Part shown: positions 36,109-44,780 of the stretch, piece by piece
How positions within the stretch are numbered: the stretch's first letter is position 1
Layout of the letters: the number at the start of each line of letters is the position of its first letter
The notes under the pieces: model-generated
Seen by the model: only the letters and a program-made list of their open reading frames with translations
What the model was told of the DNA's origin: nothing
The model's database searches: none
Source: Pedobacter panaciterrae
GTDB taxonomy: Bacteria > Bacteroidota > Bacteroidia > Sphingobacteriales > Sphingobacteriaceae
Direction of reading: 5' to 3'
Assembly: GCF_013204795.1 (NCBI RefSeq)
Contig: NZ_JABMKW010000020.1
Location: 310,001 to 374,000, forward strand
Length of the DNA stretch: 64,000 nucleotides
Made by a program: the position numbers and the translations under genes

Positions 36109-37700
36109 TTGCTGTAAAACCGGTATTTAAAAGATGGGCTCCTGAATGGCTGATCAGAGGCACCATATTCATTGTTATTTTACCCTGTCTGCTGCTTTTT
36201 GGGTTATCTACGGCCAATCCAAATGCTGCAGCTGGTTATTATGGTATTGAACCTGCTGATGTTCAATATTCAATGATCATATTCTATGCTGCAGTTGCCA
36301 GTTTCTTTGCCTTGGAAAGGCGTTTTTTTGTGTACCTGGCTACTAAGGAGTATTTCCTTGTAGGGATTATACTGCAAATTGTTACTTCATACATTTGCTA
36401 TAACACGCATAATTTACATACGCTTTTTATATTCAGGTTTATACAGGGAATGGCCAATTGTGGTACAACAAGCATTTGCATTACATTAATATTTAGCAGA
36501 ATTCAGAGCGAAAGGGCCAGAGAAATCGGCTATTCTATTTTCTACGGCATGCTGTTGTGTATAAGTCCGATATCTATGCTGCTTACCGCACCAATTGTAG
36601 ATGCCTACGATTACAATTTCTTGTATAAAGCCATCATATTTTGCTATTTACCTGGTGCTATTTTGCTATTGTCTATCATGAATACGGTTCGTTTAAACCG
36701 TAAGATTCCACTTTATCAGGTAGATTGGGCCAGTTTTGTGATCTATGCACTAGTTTTATGCCTGATTGGTTATGTGCTGGCATATGGTCAACAATACTAT
36801 TGGTTGCAGGATAAACGCATAGTTAGAAGTTGCGGTGCAATATTGGTACTATTGCTCATCCATATTTTAAGACAGCTCAATTTAAAGAGACCTAGCCAGA
36901 ACATGGAAGTGTTCAAATACAGAAACTATATTGTTGGTGTGTTTTTAATCTTTGTGCTTTATATTGTTCGCGGTGCACTAAACATTACAAATCTATACTT
37001 TGCTACTGTTTTGGGAATGGATCCAATTCATATCGCGTACATCATGGCTGCCAATATTGTGGGAATAGTGATCAGTATTTTAATTTCTTCAAGACTTTTA
37101 ATCTTAAAAAGGCCAATGAGATTGATCTGGATCTATGGTTTCGGCTTGCTGTTGATATTTCACACCTGGATGATCTTCCTTTTTAATACTCAGGCAGATG
37201 CTTCAACTTTTATCATTCCATTAATTGTTCAGGGAATGGGAGCAGGTATGTTAATGACGCCTGTAATCGTTTTTGCTGTTTCTTCGGTTCCTGAACGTTT
37301 GGGTGGTACGGCTTCAGCCGTTGGTGTGTTCTTTCGCTTTTTAGGTTTCTGCAGCAGTATCGCTTTAATTAATTTTTATCAGCTTTATAATAGAACCAAT
37401 CACATAAACCGTTTTCAGGAGCATATCACTTCTTTAAATCCGGTAGCGGTGGAAAAACTTGAGATGTATAAACGAGGATTAGTTGGAAAGGGAGTTTCTA
37501 CAGGTCAGGCTGCTAAAATTGCTCAGGGATTGCTCGGCAGATCCATAGAAACTCAAGCTCAATTGAGATCAGCAATAGATTACTATACGGTTATAAGTGG
37601 TTTATTGATTGTTGTAATCCTTATAATTGCATTGATTCCCTACATTAACAGGACTATTATTAATCTTAAATCAAAGCAACCTGCTCCAATATCTTACTAG
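36105..37700 (+). CDS. MFS permease of a tripartite efflux pump, EmrB-like (DHA2)
   Basis: The 531-residue protein has about fourteen membrane helices and replaces the usual motif A with a divergent sequence (A-L-E-R-R-F-F-V-Y-L-A). Size and the preceding TolC and EmrA-like genes identify it as the inner-membrane pump component. In helix 4 it has R-F-I-Q-G-M-A-N-C-G and in helix 9-10 L-M-T-P-V-I-V, as seen in Bacteroidota EmrB-like proteins. Substrate unknown; control by the divergent AraC-type regulator is likely. Confidence 0.85.
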   Translation: MIAVKPVFKRWAPEWLIRGTIFIVILPCLLLFGLSTANPNAAAGYYGIEPADVQYSMIIFYAAVASFFALERRFFVYLATKEYFLVGIILQIVTSYICYNTHNLHTLFIFRFIQGMANCGTTSICITLIFSRIQSERAREIGYSIFYGMLLCISPISMLLTAPIVDAYDYNFLYKAIIFCYLPGAILLLSIMNTVRLNRKIPLYQVDWASFVIYALVLCLIGYVLAYGQQYYWLQDKRIVRSCGAILVLLLIHILRQLNLKRPSQNMEVFKYRNYIVGVFLIFVLYIVRGALNITNLYFATVLGMDPIHIAYIMAANIVGIVISILISSRLLILKRPMRLIWIYGFGLLLIFHTWMIFLFNTQADASTFIIPLIVQGMGAGMLMTPVIVFAVSSVPERLGGTASAVGVFFRFLGFCSSIALINFYQLYNRTNHINRFQEHITSLNPVAVEKLEMYKRGLVGKGVSTGQAAKIAQGLLGRSIETQAQLRSAIDYYTVISGLLIVVILIIALIPYINRTIINLKSKQPAPISY

Positions 37701-37725
37701 TTGCTTATGCCTGGTCTTCACATAG

Positions 37726-37804
37726 TTCACATTACACACACATTCTTCACAAAAAGGTACCCTTTTGTGGGTTTGGTGTGAAGGATGTGTGTAGAATGAG
37801 TGAA
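37726..37804. terminator. Long imperfect palindrome between convergent genes, probable bidirectional terminator
   Basis: Arms of about 26 bases (37726-37750 and 37778-37804) are near-perfect reverse complements, for example ACACACATTCTTCAC against GTGAAGGATGTGTGT. The loop itself contains a second palindrome around GGTACC (37751-37770). It fills the 111-bp gap between the EmrB-like gene and the convergent DUF3078 gene, so it would stop transcription from both sides. The size is larger than a usual terminator and a small repeat element is also possible. Confidence 0.55.
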
Positions 37805-37811
37805 GAAGTAT

Positions 37812-38708
37812 CTAGAACTTGTAGGTAAAACCAGCTCCGAAAATCTGTTTAACCTGTAAAGCTTTTTTGAATTCACCTTCAATCCTGACTCCATTAGCAT
37901 CTAAGATTGGGATTTCAGTCTTGTCGTCATAAAGCAATTGTACACCAGCGTTTACGGTTACAAATTTGTTTACCTTCATGAAAAGGTTGGCTGTATAATC
38001 TGTATAAACGTTTTGTGGTTTATCGAGATAGTTAGAGTATAATTTCAGGATGTTCTCTAAACTAATATTTTCTACAAGATTTACTTTGTAATACGCATCT
38101 AATGAAGCACCAAACTCATAACGAAGCCTTTTCATTGGGTCGTTCCCAAATGATTCAGCTAAATTTCTGTTCCTTACAAAAACAAAACGGGAAGCAAAGG
38201 GAGAAATGTTGACCCTGAAATTATCATCGCGTTTATAGGCAATACCAGGACCAAGAGTTAGGTAAGCTGGTGCAAACAGATCTGAAATCAGCGTTTTTCC
38301 ATCTCCCTCGTACCTATATCCTTTAGCGAATTGCGTTTGGAAATTCGCATAAAAGGTATACATCCAATATTTGGAGGCTTTATAACCGAGCAAACTATTT
38401 AATATAAGCCTGTCGTCATTTTTACGAACGCCAATATCGTCTTGCTTGCTCAGACCAAATCCAACGATTGCTTTATTGTCCCAGGTCCATTTGTTTTTTT
38501 TATAGTTAAAGTCGTAGTTAAAAACGAGATTTCCAGCAATTGAATTTACACCTCCTGCTGCCCAATTTGAAAATGAGCTTTGATTGATTAAGAAAGTATT
38601 CTCCCCGTGAATTGTCCAGGTTTTAGTCGTATCTGCAGCGGGTGTGTCTTGTGCATAGCCAATAAAGCTGGCACACGACAATGAAAGTAATAGGGCGATT
38701 TTTTTCAT
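37812..38708 (-). CDS. DUF3078 domain-containing outer-membrane protein
   Basis: The 298-residue protein has a signal peptide ending near G-Y-A-Q-D (residue 20) and the DUF3078 beginning W-T-I-H-G-E-N-T-F-L-I-N-Q-S-S-F-S-N-W, with the conserved N-W-A-A-G-G. Alternating polar and aromatic strands and a C-terminal Phe (G-F-T-Y-K-F) suggest a beta-barrel in the outer membrane. The family is common in Bacteroidota and has no established function. It stands alone as a transcription unit. Confidence 0.8.
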   Translation of the reverse strand: MKKIALLLSLSCASFIGYAQDTPAADTTKTWTIHGENTFLINQSSFSNWAAGGVNSIAGNLVFNYDFNYKKNKWTWDNKAIVGFGLSKQDDIGVRKNDDRLILNSLLGYKASKYWMYTFYANFQTQFAKGYRYEGDGKTLISDLFAPAYLTLGPGIAYKRDDNFRVNISPFASRFVFVRNRNLAESFGNDPMKRLRYEFGASLDAYYKVNLVENISLENILKLYSNYLDKPQNVYTDYTANLFMKVNKFVTVNAGVQLLYDDKTEIPILDANGVRIEGEFKKALQVKQIFGAGFTYKF

Positions 38709-38855
38709 AATAGGTACTGTTTTTGATAAATTTTAAACAATTGTGTTCTAATTTTTTCGATAAATGATTAATCTAATATCGTAAAATGTTATTATTTTAT
38801 CAAAATATACGCCCGTATTGAAAGAGGAGTATGCTTTTGGTTTAGCTATATTAGA

Positions 38856-38895
38856 GATACTGGTCTGGTGCCATTGTTGGTGCCAAACCAGTATC
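38856..38895 (-). terminator. Strong stem-loop after the SusC/SusD operon
   Basis: GATACTGGT (38856-38864) pairs with ACCAGTATC (38887-38895), and inside it two GGTGCC copies can also pair through G-U wobbles in RNA, giving a long stem. It begins 20 bases beyond the stop of the last leftward gene (38916). No long T-run follows, so it may act as a transcript 3'-end stabiliser as much as a terminator. Confidence 0.55.
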
Positions 38896-38915
38896 GAGTG
38901 TTAAGCTTCTTTAGT

Positions 38916-39338
38916 TTATTTTGTATAAACTACCGTCTGTCCAAGTGAATAAATCTGACTTGAATAGTTCTTGTCAACAACTTTTGTATTTCCCATAAGT
39001 TTTACCGTAATGTGGTAGGTTTTTGCTGCATCAGGCAATTGGTATACAAATTCTGTGGGTGCATTAGCAAGTGTAGTAGAAAATACCGAAACTGTTTTTG
39101 TAACACTTATCACCTCGTTTACCTCAACAAATATGTTTAAAGGCTGAACAATTTGATCTGAAACGGAGGACGGAATGCCCCAGGTTAACTTTACTTCCTT
39201 TTCAGCTGTTTTCTGTAATTGAAGGTTGGTTACCATTGGCAAACTCACTCCAGCTTTGCTTTCAATAACCGGCTCTTTCTTACAGCCGGTAAACAGAAAA
39301 ATCAAAGGGAGACAACACATATAAATAATTTTTTTCAT
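38916..39338 (-). CDS. Small SusCD-associated lipoprotein, fibronectin-III-like
   Basis: The 140-residue protein from ATG 39338 has a lipoprotein signal ending in L-F-T-G-C (Cys18) followed by K-K-E. The remaining ~120 residues look like a single beta-sandwich of fibronectin-III type (V-T-N-L-Q-L-Q-K-T-A ... V-K-L-T-W-G near the start, then alternating strands). It is third in the SusC-SusD operon, the position where SusE/SusF-type surface glycan-binding proteins occur, but it is much smaller. Surface glycan binding is an inference; no named family is claimed. Confidence 0.65.
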   Translation of the reverse strand: MKKIIYMCCLPLIFLFTGCKKEPVIESKAGVSLPMVTNLQLQKTAEKEVKLTWGIPSSVSDQIVQPLNIFVEVNEVISVTKTVSVFSTTLANAPTEFVYQLPDAAKTYHITVKLMGNTKVVDKNYSSQIYSLGQTVVYTK

Positions 39339-39351
39339 CACTATATAGATT

Positions 39352-41100
39352 TTAATATCCTGGATTCTGTACATAAGTTCCTTGAGAGTAATTCATTTGA
39401 GGCTGAGGAATGGGTAGGAATTCATCCCTGCCAGCAGTAAAATGTGCAAGGTTAAACCAATCAAAACGTTTTTTCTCCTTTTCAATGTAGGCGTTCATTA
39501 CCGTACTTAACTGTCCCCAACGCATGAGATCGTAAAAGCGTCGTCCTTCGCCTGCAAGCTCCAACCTGTCTTCCCACATTAATGCTTTCCATGCAAAATC
39601 TTTGGTCCAGGTACAGTTTACACCGGGTTTATATTGTTCTACTTTATAATTCATCCACAAACTTCCATCGTCTTTCTTTAAACGGCCAAGGCTATTTGCT
39701 GCCCGTGCCCTTATTCTGTTTATGATGGGGAGGGCTTCATCAATTCTATCTAATTGGATTAAGATTTCGGCCTTCCAAAGCAATACTTCTGCATAGCGAA
39801 TTTCTTTCTTGTTCATTGAATTTTGAACATAAAAAGGCTTGAACATGCAGTTACAATCAGGACGGACCTGTTCTTTCATAGAGTTGAAGTATCCATATTG
39901 AAATGGCGCACGTGATCCAGATTCATCAAACATAAGTTTGTTGTCATATTTCCAGGGATAGCCAGGTATCGCCACAGTATGTCCCATTCGTGGGTCAAAA
40001 GCATGATCCTTGAAATACTGTTTGTAAAGCTGTCCGCCTAATTCAGTATTGTTGTAATTGTCGAAATCAGGTAACCCGGTTCCATCAGTTTTAAAAGCAT
40101 TTATCATGTTGTGGGAGATCTTATGAAAATCGCAGCAGCCAAAATACGGAGACCACCAGGGTGCATTAAGCTGATCGCCCCAGTTTACCCTTCCATTGGT
40201 TGTTCCATCGTCTAAAGAGTACTGGATTTCCCAAAGAGACTCTTTGGTATTGTTATCATATTCAATCATAAAGTTCTCTGCAAAATCCGGAGTCAGGTCA
40301 TACTGCGATCCATCTCTTGCGGTAATTTCATTAATATGTGCCAAGGATTTGTTTAAAGTTTCTTTGTTGATATTAGTCACCTCATGCCTGTCATTTTTTT
40401 CATACGCTCTAAATAGTAGGGCTTTGGCGGCAAGGGCATGAGCGGCAAACTTAGTAGGGCGGCCCTTTTCGGCCTGGGTTTCTGGCAATACATTGGATGC
40501 GTCTTCTAAATCTTTGATGATCTTATCCCACAATTCAAGGTCGTTTACAGAACCTTTAGGCCGGTTGGAAATTCCTGCAACTACCACGGCATCTGTTGCG
40601 ACGGTTTCGTCTATCCATGGTACATAATTCCATCTTAATTTCATCCCCAGATAAATCCATCCTCTTAGAAATTTCATTTCTGCAATACGTTGTTCTTTGG
40701 CTGCAAACTGCGTTTCGTCAAATTTACCTAACAGGCGCAGCGCACCATTGGCACGGCTGATGGCACAGTAACCCTGATACCATGGCCCATCATTATTTCC
40801 AACGTTTGGCGTTACAGCTGAAAAGATCTCCATTTCGTACCATGGAGTTTGATCACTTAAACCACCTCCACCTTTATAGGCATCGTCAGAGCGGAGACTG
40901 GCTATCCAGGGTGCATGGGTATCAGGATATCCCAGATTCGGCATGTAGGCGTACGCTGCCGTTACAAAGTTTTCCAGTTGTTCCGGATTGGACACCTGCT
41001 CTTCAGTTAAAGCGCCCTTGGTTGATACATCGAGGTACTTTTTGCACCCAAAGAATAGGATAATTCCAAGGAGTGCTATAATTATTTTATATTTTTTCAT
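39352..41100 (-). CDS. SusD/RagB family nutrient-binding outer-membrane lipoprotein
   Basis: The 582-residue protein has a lipobox L-F-F-G-C (Cys19), then the typical SusD start K-K-Y-L-D-V-S-T-K-G-A-L-T-E-E-Q and TPR-like helices. The C-terminal region has the family motif L-W-K-A-E-I-L-I-Q-L-D-R-I-D-E-A and E-D-R-L-E-L-A-G-E-G-R-R-F-Y-D-L-M-R-W-G. It caps the SusC transporter and binds oligosaccharides at the cell surface. It starts 11 bp after the SusC stop. The glycan is not defined by sequence; the regulator and linked operon point to D-arabinan (inference). Confidence 0.93.
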   Translation of the reverse strand: MKKYKIIIALLGIILFFGCKKYLDVSTKGALTEEQVSNPEQLENFVTAAYAYMPNLGYPDTHAPWIASLRSDDAYKGGGGLSDQTPWYEMEIFSAVTPNVGNNDGPWYQGYCAISRANGALRLLGKFDETQFAAKEQRIAEMKFLRGWIYLGMKLRWNYVPWIDETVATDAVVVAGISNRPKGSVNDLELWDKIIKDLEDASNVLPETQAEKGRPTKFAAHALAAKALLFRAYEKNDRHEVTNINKETLNKSLAHINEITARDGSQYDLTPDFAENFMIEYDNNTKESLWEIQYSLDDGTTNGRVNWGDQLNAPWWSPYFGCCDFHKISHNMINAFKTDGTGLPDFDNYNNTELGGQLYKQYFKDHAFDPRMGHTVAIPGYPWKYDNKLMFDESGSRAPFQYGYFNSMKEQVRPDCNCMFKPFYVQNSMNKKEIRYAEVLLWKAEILIQLDRIDEALPIINRIRARAANSLGRLKKDDGSLWMNYKVEQYKPGVNCTWTKDFAWKALMWEDRLELAGEGRRFYDLMRWGQLSTVMNAYIEKEKKRFDWFNLAHFTAGRDEFLPIPQPQMNYSQGTYVQNPGY

Positions 41101-41111
41101 TTTCGTACGTT

Positions 41112-44100
41112 TTAAAATGTTACGTTAATACCTAAGTAAGTAGTAAGTGGCATTGGATAGCCCGTGCCTGGATTTTCGGGATCTCCTGCGGTGAACTTGC
41201 CACTTTTAACGGTAAAAAGATTTTGAGCAGATATGTACAACCTTAACCTTTCTACGCTGATCTTCTGAGTAATTTTTGAGGGGAATGTATAGCCTAAATC
41301 AGCACTTCTGAGTTTCACGTAAGATCCCGGCTCGATAAAGTAGGTAGACAATCTTTTTTCACCATTTGAGTCGCGTCGTGACAATGCTGGGATGTCTGAA
41401 TTAGGATTTAAAGGGGTCCAGGCATCCAACACGCGGAGTGGGTGATTTCTGTCGTTCTGAACACCTATGTTCCAGAAATCGCTCAGTTCTTTCCATGAGT
41501 TATATACGTCGTTGCCAAAAACACCCTGAAAAAAGGCGGTAAAATCGAAATTTTTATAAGAAGCCTGAAGATTTAGACCAGCCATTAAATTGGGATCTCG
41601 AACGCCTATCCAGGTACGGTCGTAGGCTTCATTAATTACCCCGTCTCCATCCAGATCTTTGTATCTGATCCTTCCAATACCTTTTCCTGGTTGTTGGGCA
41701 GAATTATCAACTTCTTCCTGCGTTTTAAAAATACCATCGGCAACCAGGCCATAAAATGAATTAAGTGGCCGACCAAGAACATCGTCTAACAATCCATTGC
41801 CACCATAAGCGTACCTAACGCTTGAAGGCAGGCCTGTAATTTTATTTTTGTAGGCAGAAAAATTAGTGGTGATATGATAAGAAAAATCACCCTTGGTGTC
41901 ATTCCAGCCCAGGATCAATTCAAACCCTTTGTTCGTCATATCTGCACCATTGATCCATTTGTATCCACCTTCACCCAAAGCTCCAATATAGGGTGGTAGA
42001 AAAAGCATGTCTGTTGTTTTCTTATTAAACCAATCCAAAGATCCCGTAAGGCGATTGTTTAAGAAAGCAAAATCAACACCTATGTTAGTTTGGGTAGTGG
42101 TTTCCCACTTTAAATCCTGGTTACCCAAACTTCTTCTGAGGTATCCTGATGGGATACCACCGGTTTGATTACCGGCTATCGGATAAGAAGTCCCATCAAC
42201 ATTTACACCGTAAATGTTTACCAGTAAAGCTGAGGCGAGTGGTGCAGAATTACCATTTTGGCCCCAGCTTGCCCTTAGTTTCAAATCTGAAATAGCGCTG
42301 ACATCCTTTAAGAAGGATTCGTTCTTAATTCTCCAGCCGGCGGAGAAGGCAGGAAAGAAACCGTATTTATTGTTTTCTCCAAATACAGAAGAACCGTCAC
42401 GGCGAATAGTTGCGGAAAGCAAATATTTGGATGCATATGCGTAATTGATTTTTCCAAAGTAAGAGAAGAGCTTTCTTTCATTACCTCCGCCTAACAGGCC
42501 TTTGCTATCACCCGTTGCTGTTCCAAGGTAAGCGTAATCTCTATTTTCTAATAGCAGTCCGTCGCGGTTACCCTGAAAATTTTCCTGTAAAAGTTTGTAG
42601 GCTTCTAAACCGCCAAGCATATCCACCGTATGTTCTCCAAGCTTAAGGTTATAGGTTAATGTATTTGTCCAGGTAGTTCCAAGGTCATGTGTGTTATTTT
42701 GAAACACCCTGTTTATGGTATTACTTTTTCCTCCGGCCTCAACCCACTTCGGATCAATTGTTCTGTCGTATTCCATCGTATAATCTACACCAAATTGGGT
42801 TTTAAGTGCCAGATTAGGCAGGATCTTCAGATTTGCATAGACAGTTCCCAATGCCTTTAAATAGTTATTCCTGTTGTCTTTTCTTATCAATAGGTCTCTA
42901 ACGGGGTTGTTAAAGTCGTCCATACCAAGAGGCATGGCTACACCACCCCAGCCTCCATTAAGATCATAAACCGGAATGTTTGGCGGCATCACCAAAAATC
43001 CATAAGTACTGTTCACATCATGAATTGCAAGTTTCGATAATGCAAAATTTTCGCCTATAGTTAGTTTGCCTTTTAACAGGTCATAATCATTATTAAAACG
43101 CGCTGAATAGCGTTTAAAATTTGAGGTAACCTGTGTACCATTATTATCATAATAATTTAAAGAGAAAAGACTGGTTGACCTTTCGCTTGAGCTGGATATA
43201 GTTAGCTGATGATTTTGCTGATAACCAGTTCTGGTTCCTTCTTTAAACCAATCTGTATCTGACGAAGGCATGGTATGACCTGCATTTAACCATTCTATGG
43301 GAGTGACCTTGTTTAGTACAGGAACTCCGTTGGCATCCCGATTCCAGTCGTAGTTATAAATACGTATGTTACCAGGACCCGGATCGTCGCCATCATTAAC
43401 GGTTGCCTGCCATAAACCCTGGCCATACTGCACTGCATTAAGCATATCCGGAACTCCGGTTATTTTGGAAGCACCAACATAACTATCAACTGTTATTTTT
43501 GTATTATCACCCTTTCTGCCTTTTTTTGTATTGATGAGAATAACACCACCTGCAGCGCGGGAACCGTAGATTGAAGCCGATGCTGCATCTTTTAATACCT
43601 GCATAGATTCGATGTCATTTGGATTAATGTCTCTCAGATTAATAGTAACAGGCTGACCATCCAACACAATCAGGGCAGGAGAGGAGTTCATAGAGGTAAT
43701 GCCACGTACTTGAATCCCCACATTTTCAGCAGGGTTACCATCTGTTGTAATAAAAACGCCTGGAACTTTTCCCTGCAAAGATCTCATGACATTTGCACTG
43801 GGATTTTTTGCAAAATCGTCTCTCGAGATTACACTTATGGCCCCGGTTAGATCAGCCTTTTTTTGCGTCATGTAACCCGTAGATATGGATACCTCTTCCA
43901 ATGTTTTACTGTCATCAAGCAGGGTAACGTTGTAAACATTGCCAGAGCCAATAGGAATTTCTCTGGTTTCCATCCCAATGTAGGTGAAGATGAGATGGGA
44001 ACCAGTGCTTTGTAAGCTGATGCTGTATTTTCCGTTTGCATCAGTTTGTGTCTTTGCAGTTTCTCCCTTGATAGTGACGCTTACACCCTGTAGGGGGATG

Positions 44101-44279
44101 CCTGCATCATCCTTGACTGTTCCTGTAATAATTCGAGATTGTTGTGTTGCATTTACCTGAAAAGCGTTTGCTTTCAGTGGGTGGTAATTTGCAAGTAAGA
44201 AAAAGAAAAAAATCTTTAATACTACTCTGGCATTACCACCATAACGATTACTCGTTTTAGTGTTCTGGTGACCTTTCAT
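41112..44279 (-). CDS. SusC/RagA family TonB-linked outer-membrane transporter
   Basis: The 1055-residue protein has a signal region (to about residue 40), a carboxypeptidase-like domain (about 50-125, I-I-T-G-T-V-K-D-D-A-G-I-P-L-Q-G), a plug with S-I-Y-G-S-R-A-A-G-G-V-I-L-I-N-T-K-K-G and a long beta-barrel. There is no extended N-terminal signalling domain, so control is not through an ECF anti-sigma factor but plausibly through the LacI-family protein encoded upstream. It imports oligosaccharides with its SusD partner. The first of two palindromic operators lies 139 bp upstream of its start. Confidence 0.95.
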   Translation of the reverse strand: MKGHQNTKTSNRYGGNARVVLKIFFFFLLANYHPLKANAFQVNATQQSRIITGTVKDDAGIPLQGVSVTIKGETAKTQTDANGKYSISLQSTGSHLIFTYIGMETREIPIGSGNVYNVTLLDDSKTLEEVSISTGYMTQKKADLTGAISVISRDDFAKNPSANVMRSLQGKVPGVFITTDGNPAENVGIQVRGITSMNSSPALIVLDGQPVTINLRDINPNDIESMQVLKDAASASIYGSRAAGGVILINTKKGRKGDNTKITVDSYVGASKITGVPDMLNAVQYGQGLWQATVNDGDDPGPGNIRIYNYDWNRDANGVPVLNKVTPIEWLNAGHTMPSSDTDWFKEGTRTGYQQNHQLTISSSSERSTSLFSLNYYDNNGTQVTSNFKRYSARFNNDYDLLKGKLTIGENFALSKLAIHDVNSTYGFLVMPPNIPVYDLNGGWGGVAMPLGMDDFNNPVRDLLIRKDNRNNYLKALGTVYANLKILPNLALKTQFGVDYTMEYDRTIDPKWVEAGGKSNTINRVFQNNTHDLGTTWTNTLTYNLKLGEHTVDMLGGLEAYKLLQENFQGNRDGLLLENRDYAYLGTATGDSKGLLGGGNERKLFSYFGKINYAYASKYLLSATIRRDGSSVFGENNKYGFFPAFSAGWRIKNESFLKDVSAISDLKLRASWGQNGNSAPLASALLVNIYGVNVDGTSYPIAGNQTGGIPSGYLRRSLGNQDLKWETTTQTNIGVDFAFLNNRLTGSLDWFNKKTTDMLFLPPYIGALGEGGYKWINGADMTNKGFELILGWNDTKGDFSYHITTNFSAYKNKITGLPSSVRYAYGGNGLLDDVLGRPLNSFYGLVADGIFKTQEEVDNSAQQPGKGIGRIRYKDLDGDGVINEAYDRTWIGVRDPNLMAGLNLQASYKNFDFTAFFQGVFGNDVYNSWKELSDFWNIGVQNDRNHPLRVLDAWTPLNPNSDIPALSRRDSNGEKRLSTYFIEPGSYVKLRSADLGYTFPSKITQKISVERLRLYISAQNLFTVKSGKFTAGDPENPGTGYPMPLTTYLGINVTF

Positions 44280-44417
44280 AAAAATTTAATTTGGTTTATG
44301 GTTAAAAAATGAGCGCAGTAAGTGTTCTCCATAGTTAGAAAAATAGGAGTGCCTCGTCTCAATGATATTAGCTAAAACATAAGCAAAAATTCCAGGGACC
44401 GCGTATCCCTAATAGTT

Positions 44418-44433
44418 GCTTACACGTTTAAGC
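44418..44433. promoter_or_regulatory. Proximal LacI-type operator of the susC operon
   Basis: GCTTACACGTTTAAGC is a near-perfect palindrome with a central CG. Its reverse complement GCTTAAACGTGTAAGC is identical to the proximal operator of the rightward operon at 45980. It lies 139 bp before the SusC start and is preceded, on the transcribed strand, by a T-rich stretch in which the promoter probably lies. Confidence 0.75.
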
Positions 44434-44505
44434 AAAAAGATCAAAAAAATTCCGAAGCGATCTCGGTTCAAAAAATGATTTATAATTGGTGTATATCAAA
44501 CTTAA

Positions 44506-44521
44506 GCTTAAACGTTTAAAC
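44506..44521. promoter_or_regulatory. Distal LacI-type operator of the susC operon
   Basis: GCTTAAACGTTTAAAC has the same half-sites around a central ACGT as the proximal site. It lies 88 bp further upstream and is part of a 27-bp sequence (44495-44521) repeated perfectly in inverted orientation at 45890-45916. Confidence 0.75.
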
Positions 44522-44752
44522 AAACAAGCAGTTTTTTGTATTTCCTACAACAATTCCATTAAAAAGCTTTGGATAGATTTTCAGAAATGGCATTTAAGCA
44601 GGTGAGAATGCACTTTTTGATCAATTCAAATTTTGCTTCGTGATAAATTCTTTACAATAGCTACCTGAAAAGCACTAATCAATTTGGTTTTCAAGATAGT
44701 GATACTAAAAGTCTGAAATTAATTAAACAAATGTTTCAATTAATATTTTTAT

Positions 44753-44767
44753 GTTAATCGATTAAGC
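44753..44767. promoter_or_regulatory. Variant operator in front of lacI, probable autoregulation site
   Basis: GTTAATCGATTAAGC has the half-sites TTAA and TTAAGC of the other operators around TCGA instead of ACGT. It abuts the -7 box of the lacI-type gene (44769-44776), a position that would block its promoter. Confidence 0.5.
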
Positions 44768-44768
44768 A

Positions 44769-44776
44769 TACCTTTA
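44769..44776 (+). promoter_or_regulatory. Bacteroidota-type -7 box of the lacI-type gene
   Basis: TACCTTTA differs from TAnnTTTG only in the last base and lies four bases before the ATG at 44781, again implying a very short leader. Confidence 0.4.
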
Positions 44777-44780
44777 CGCA

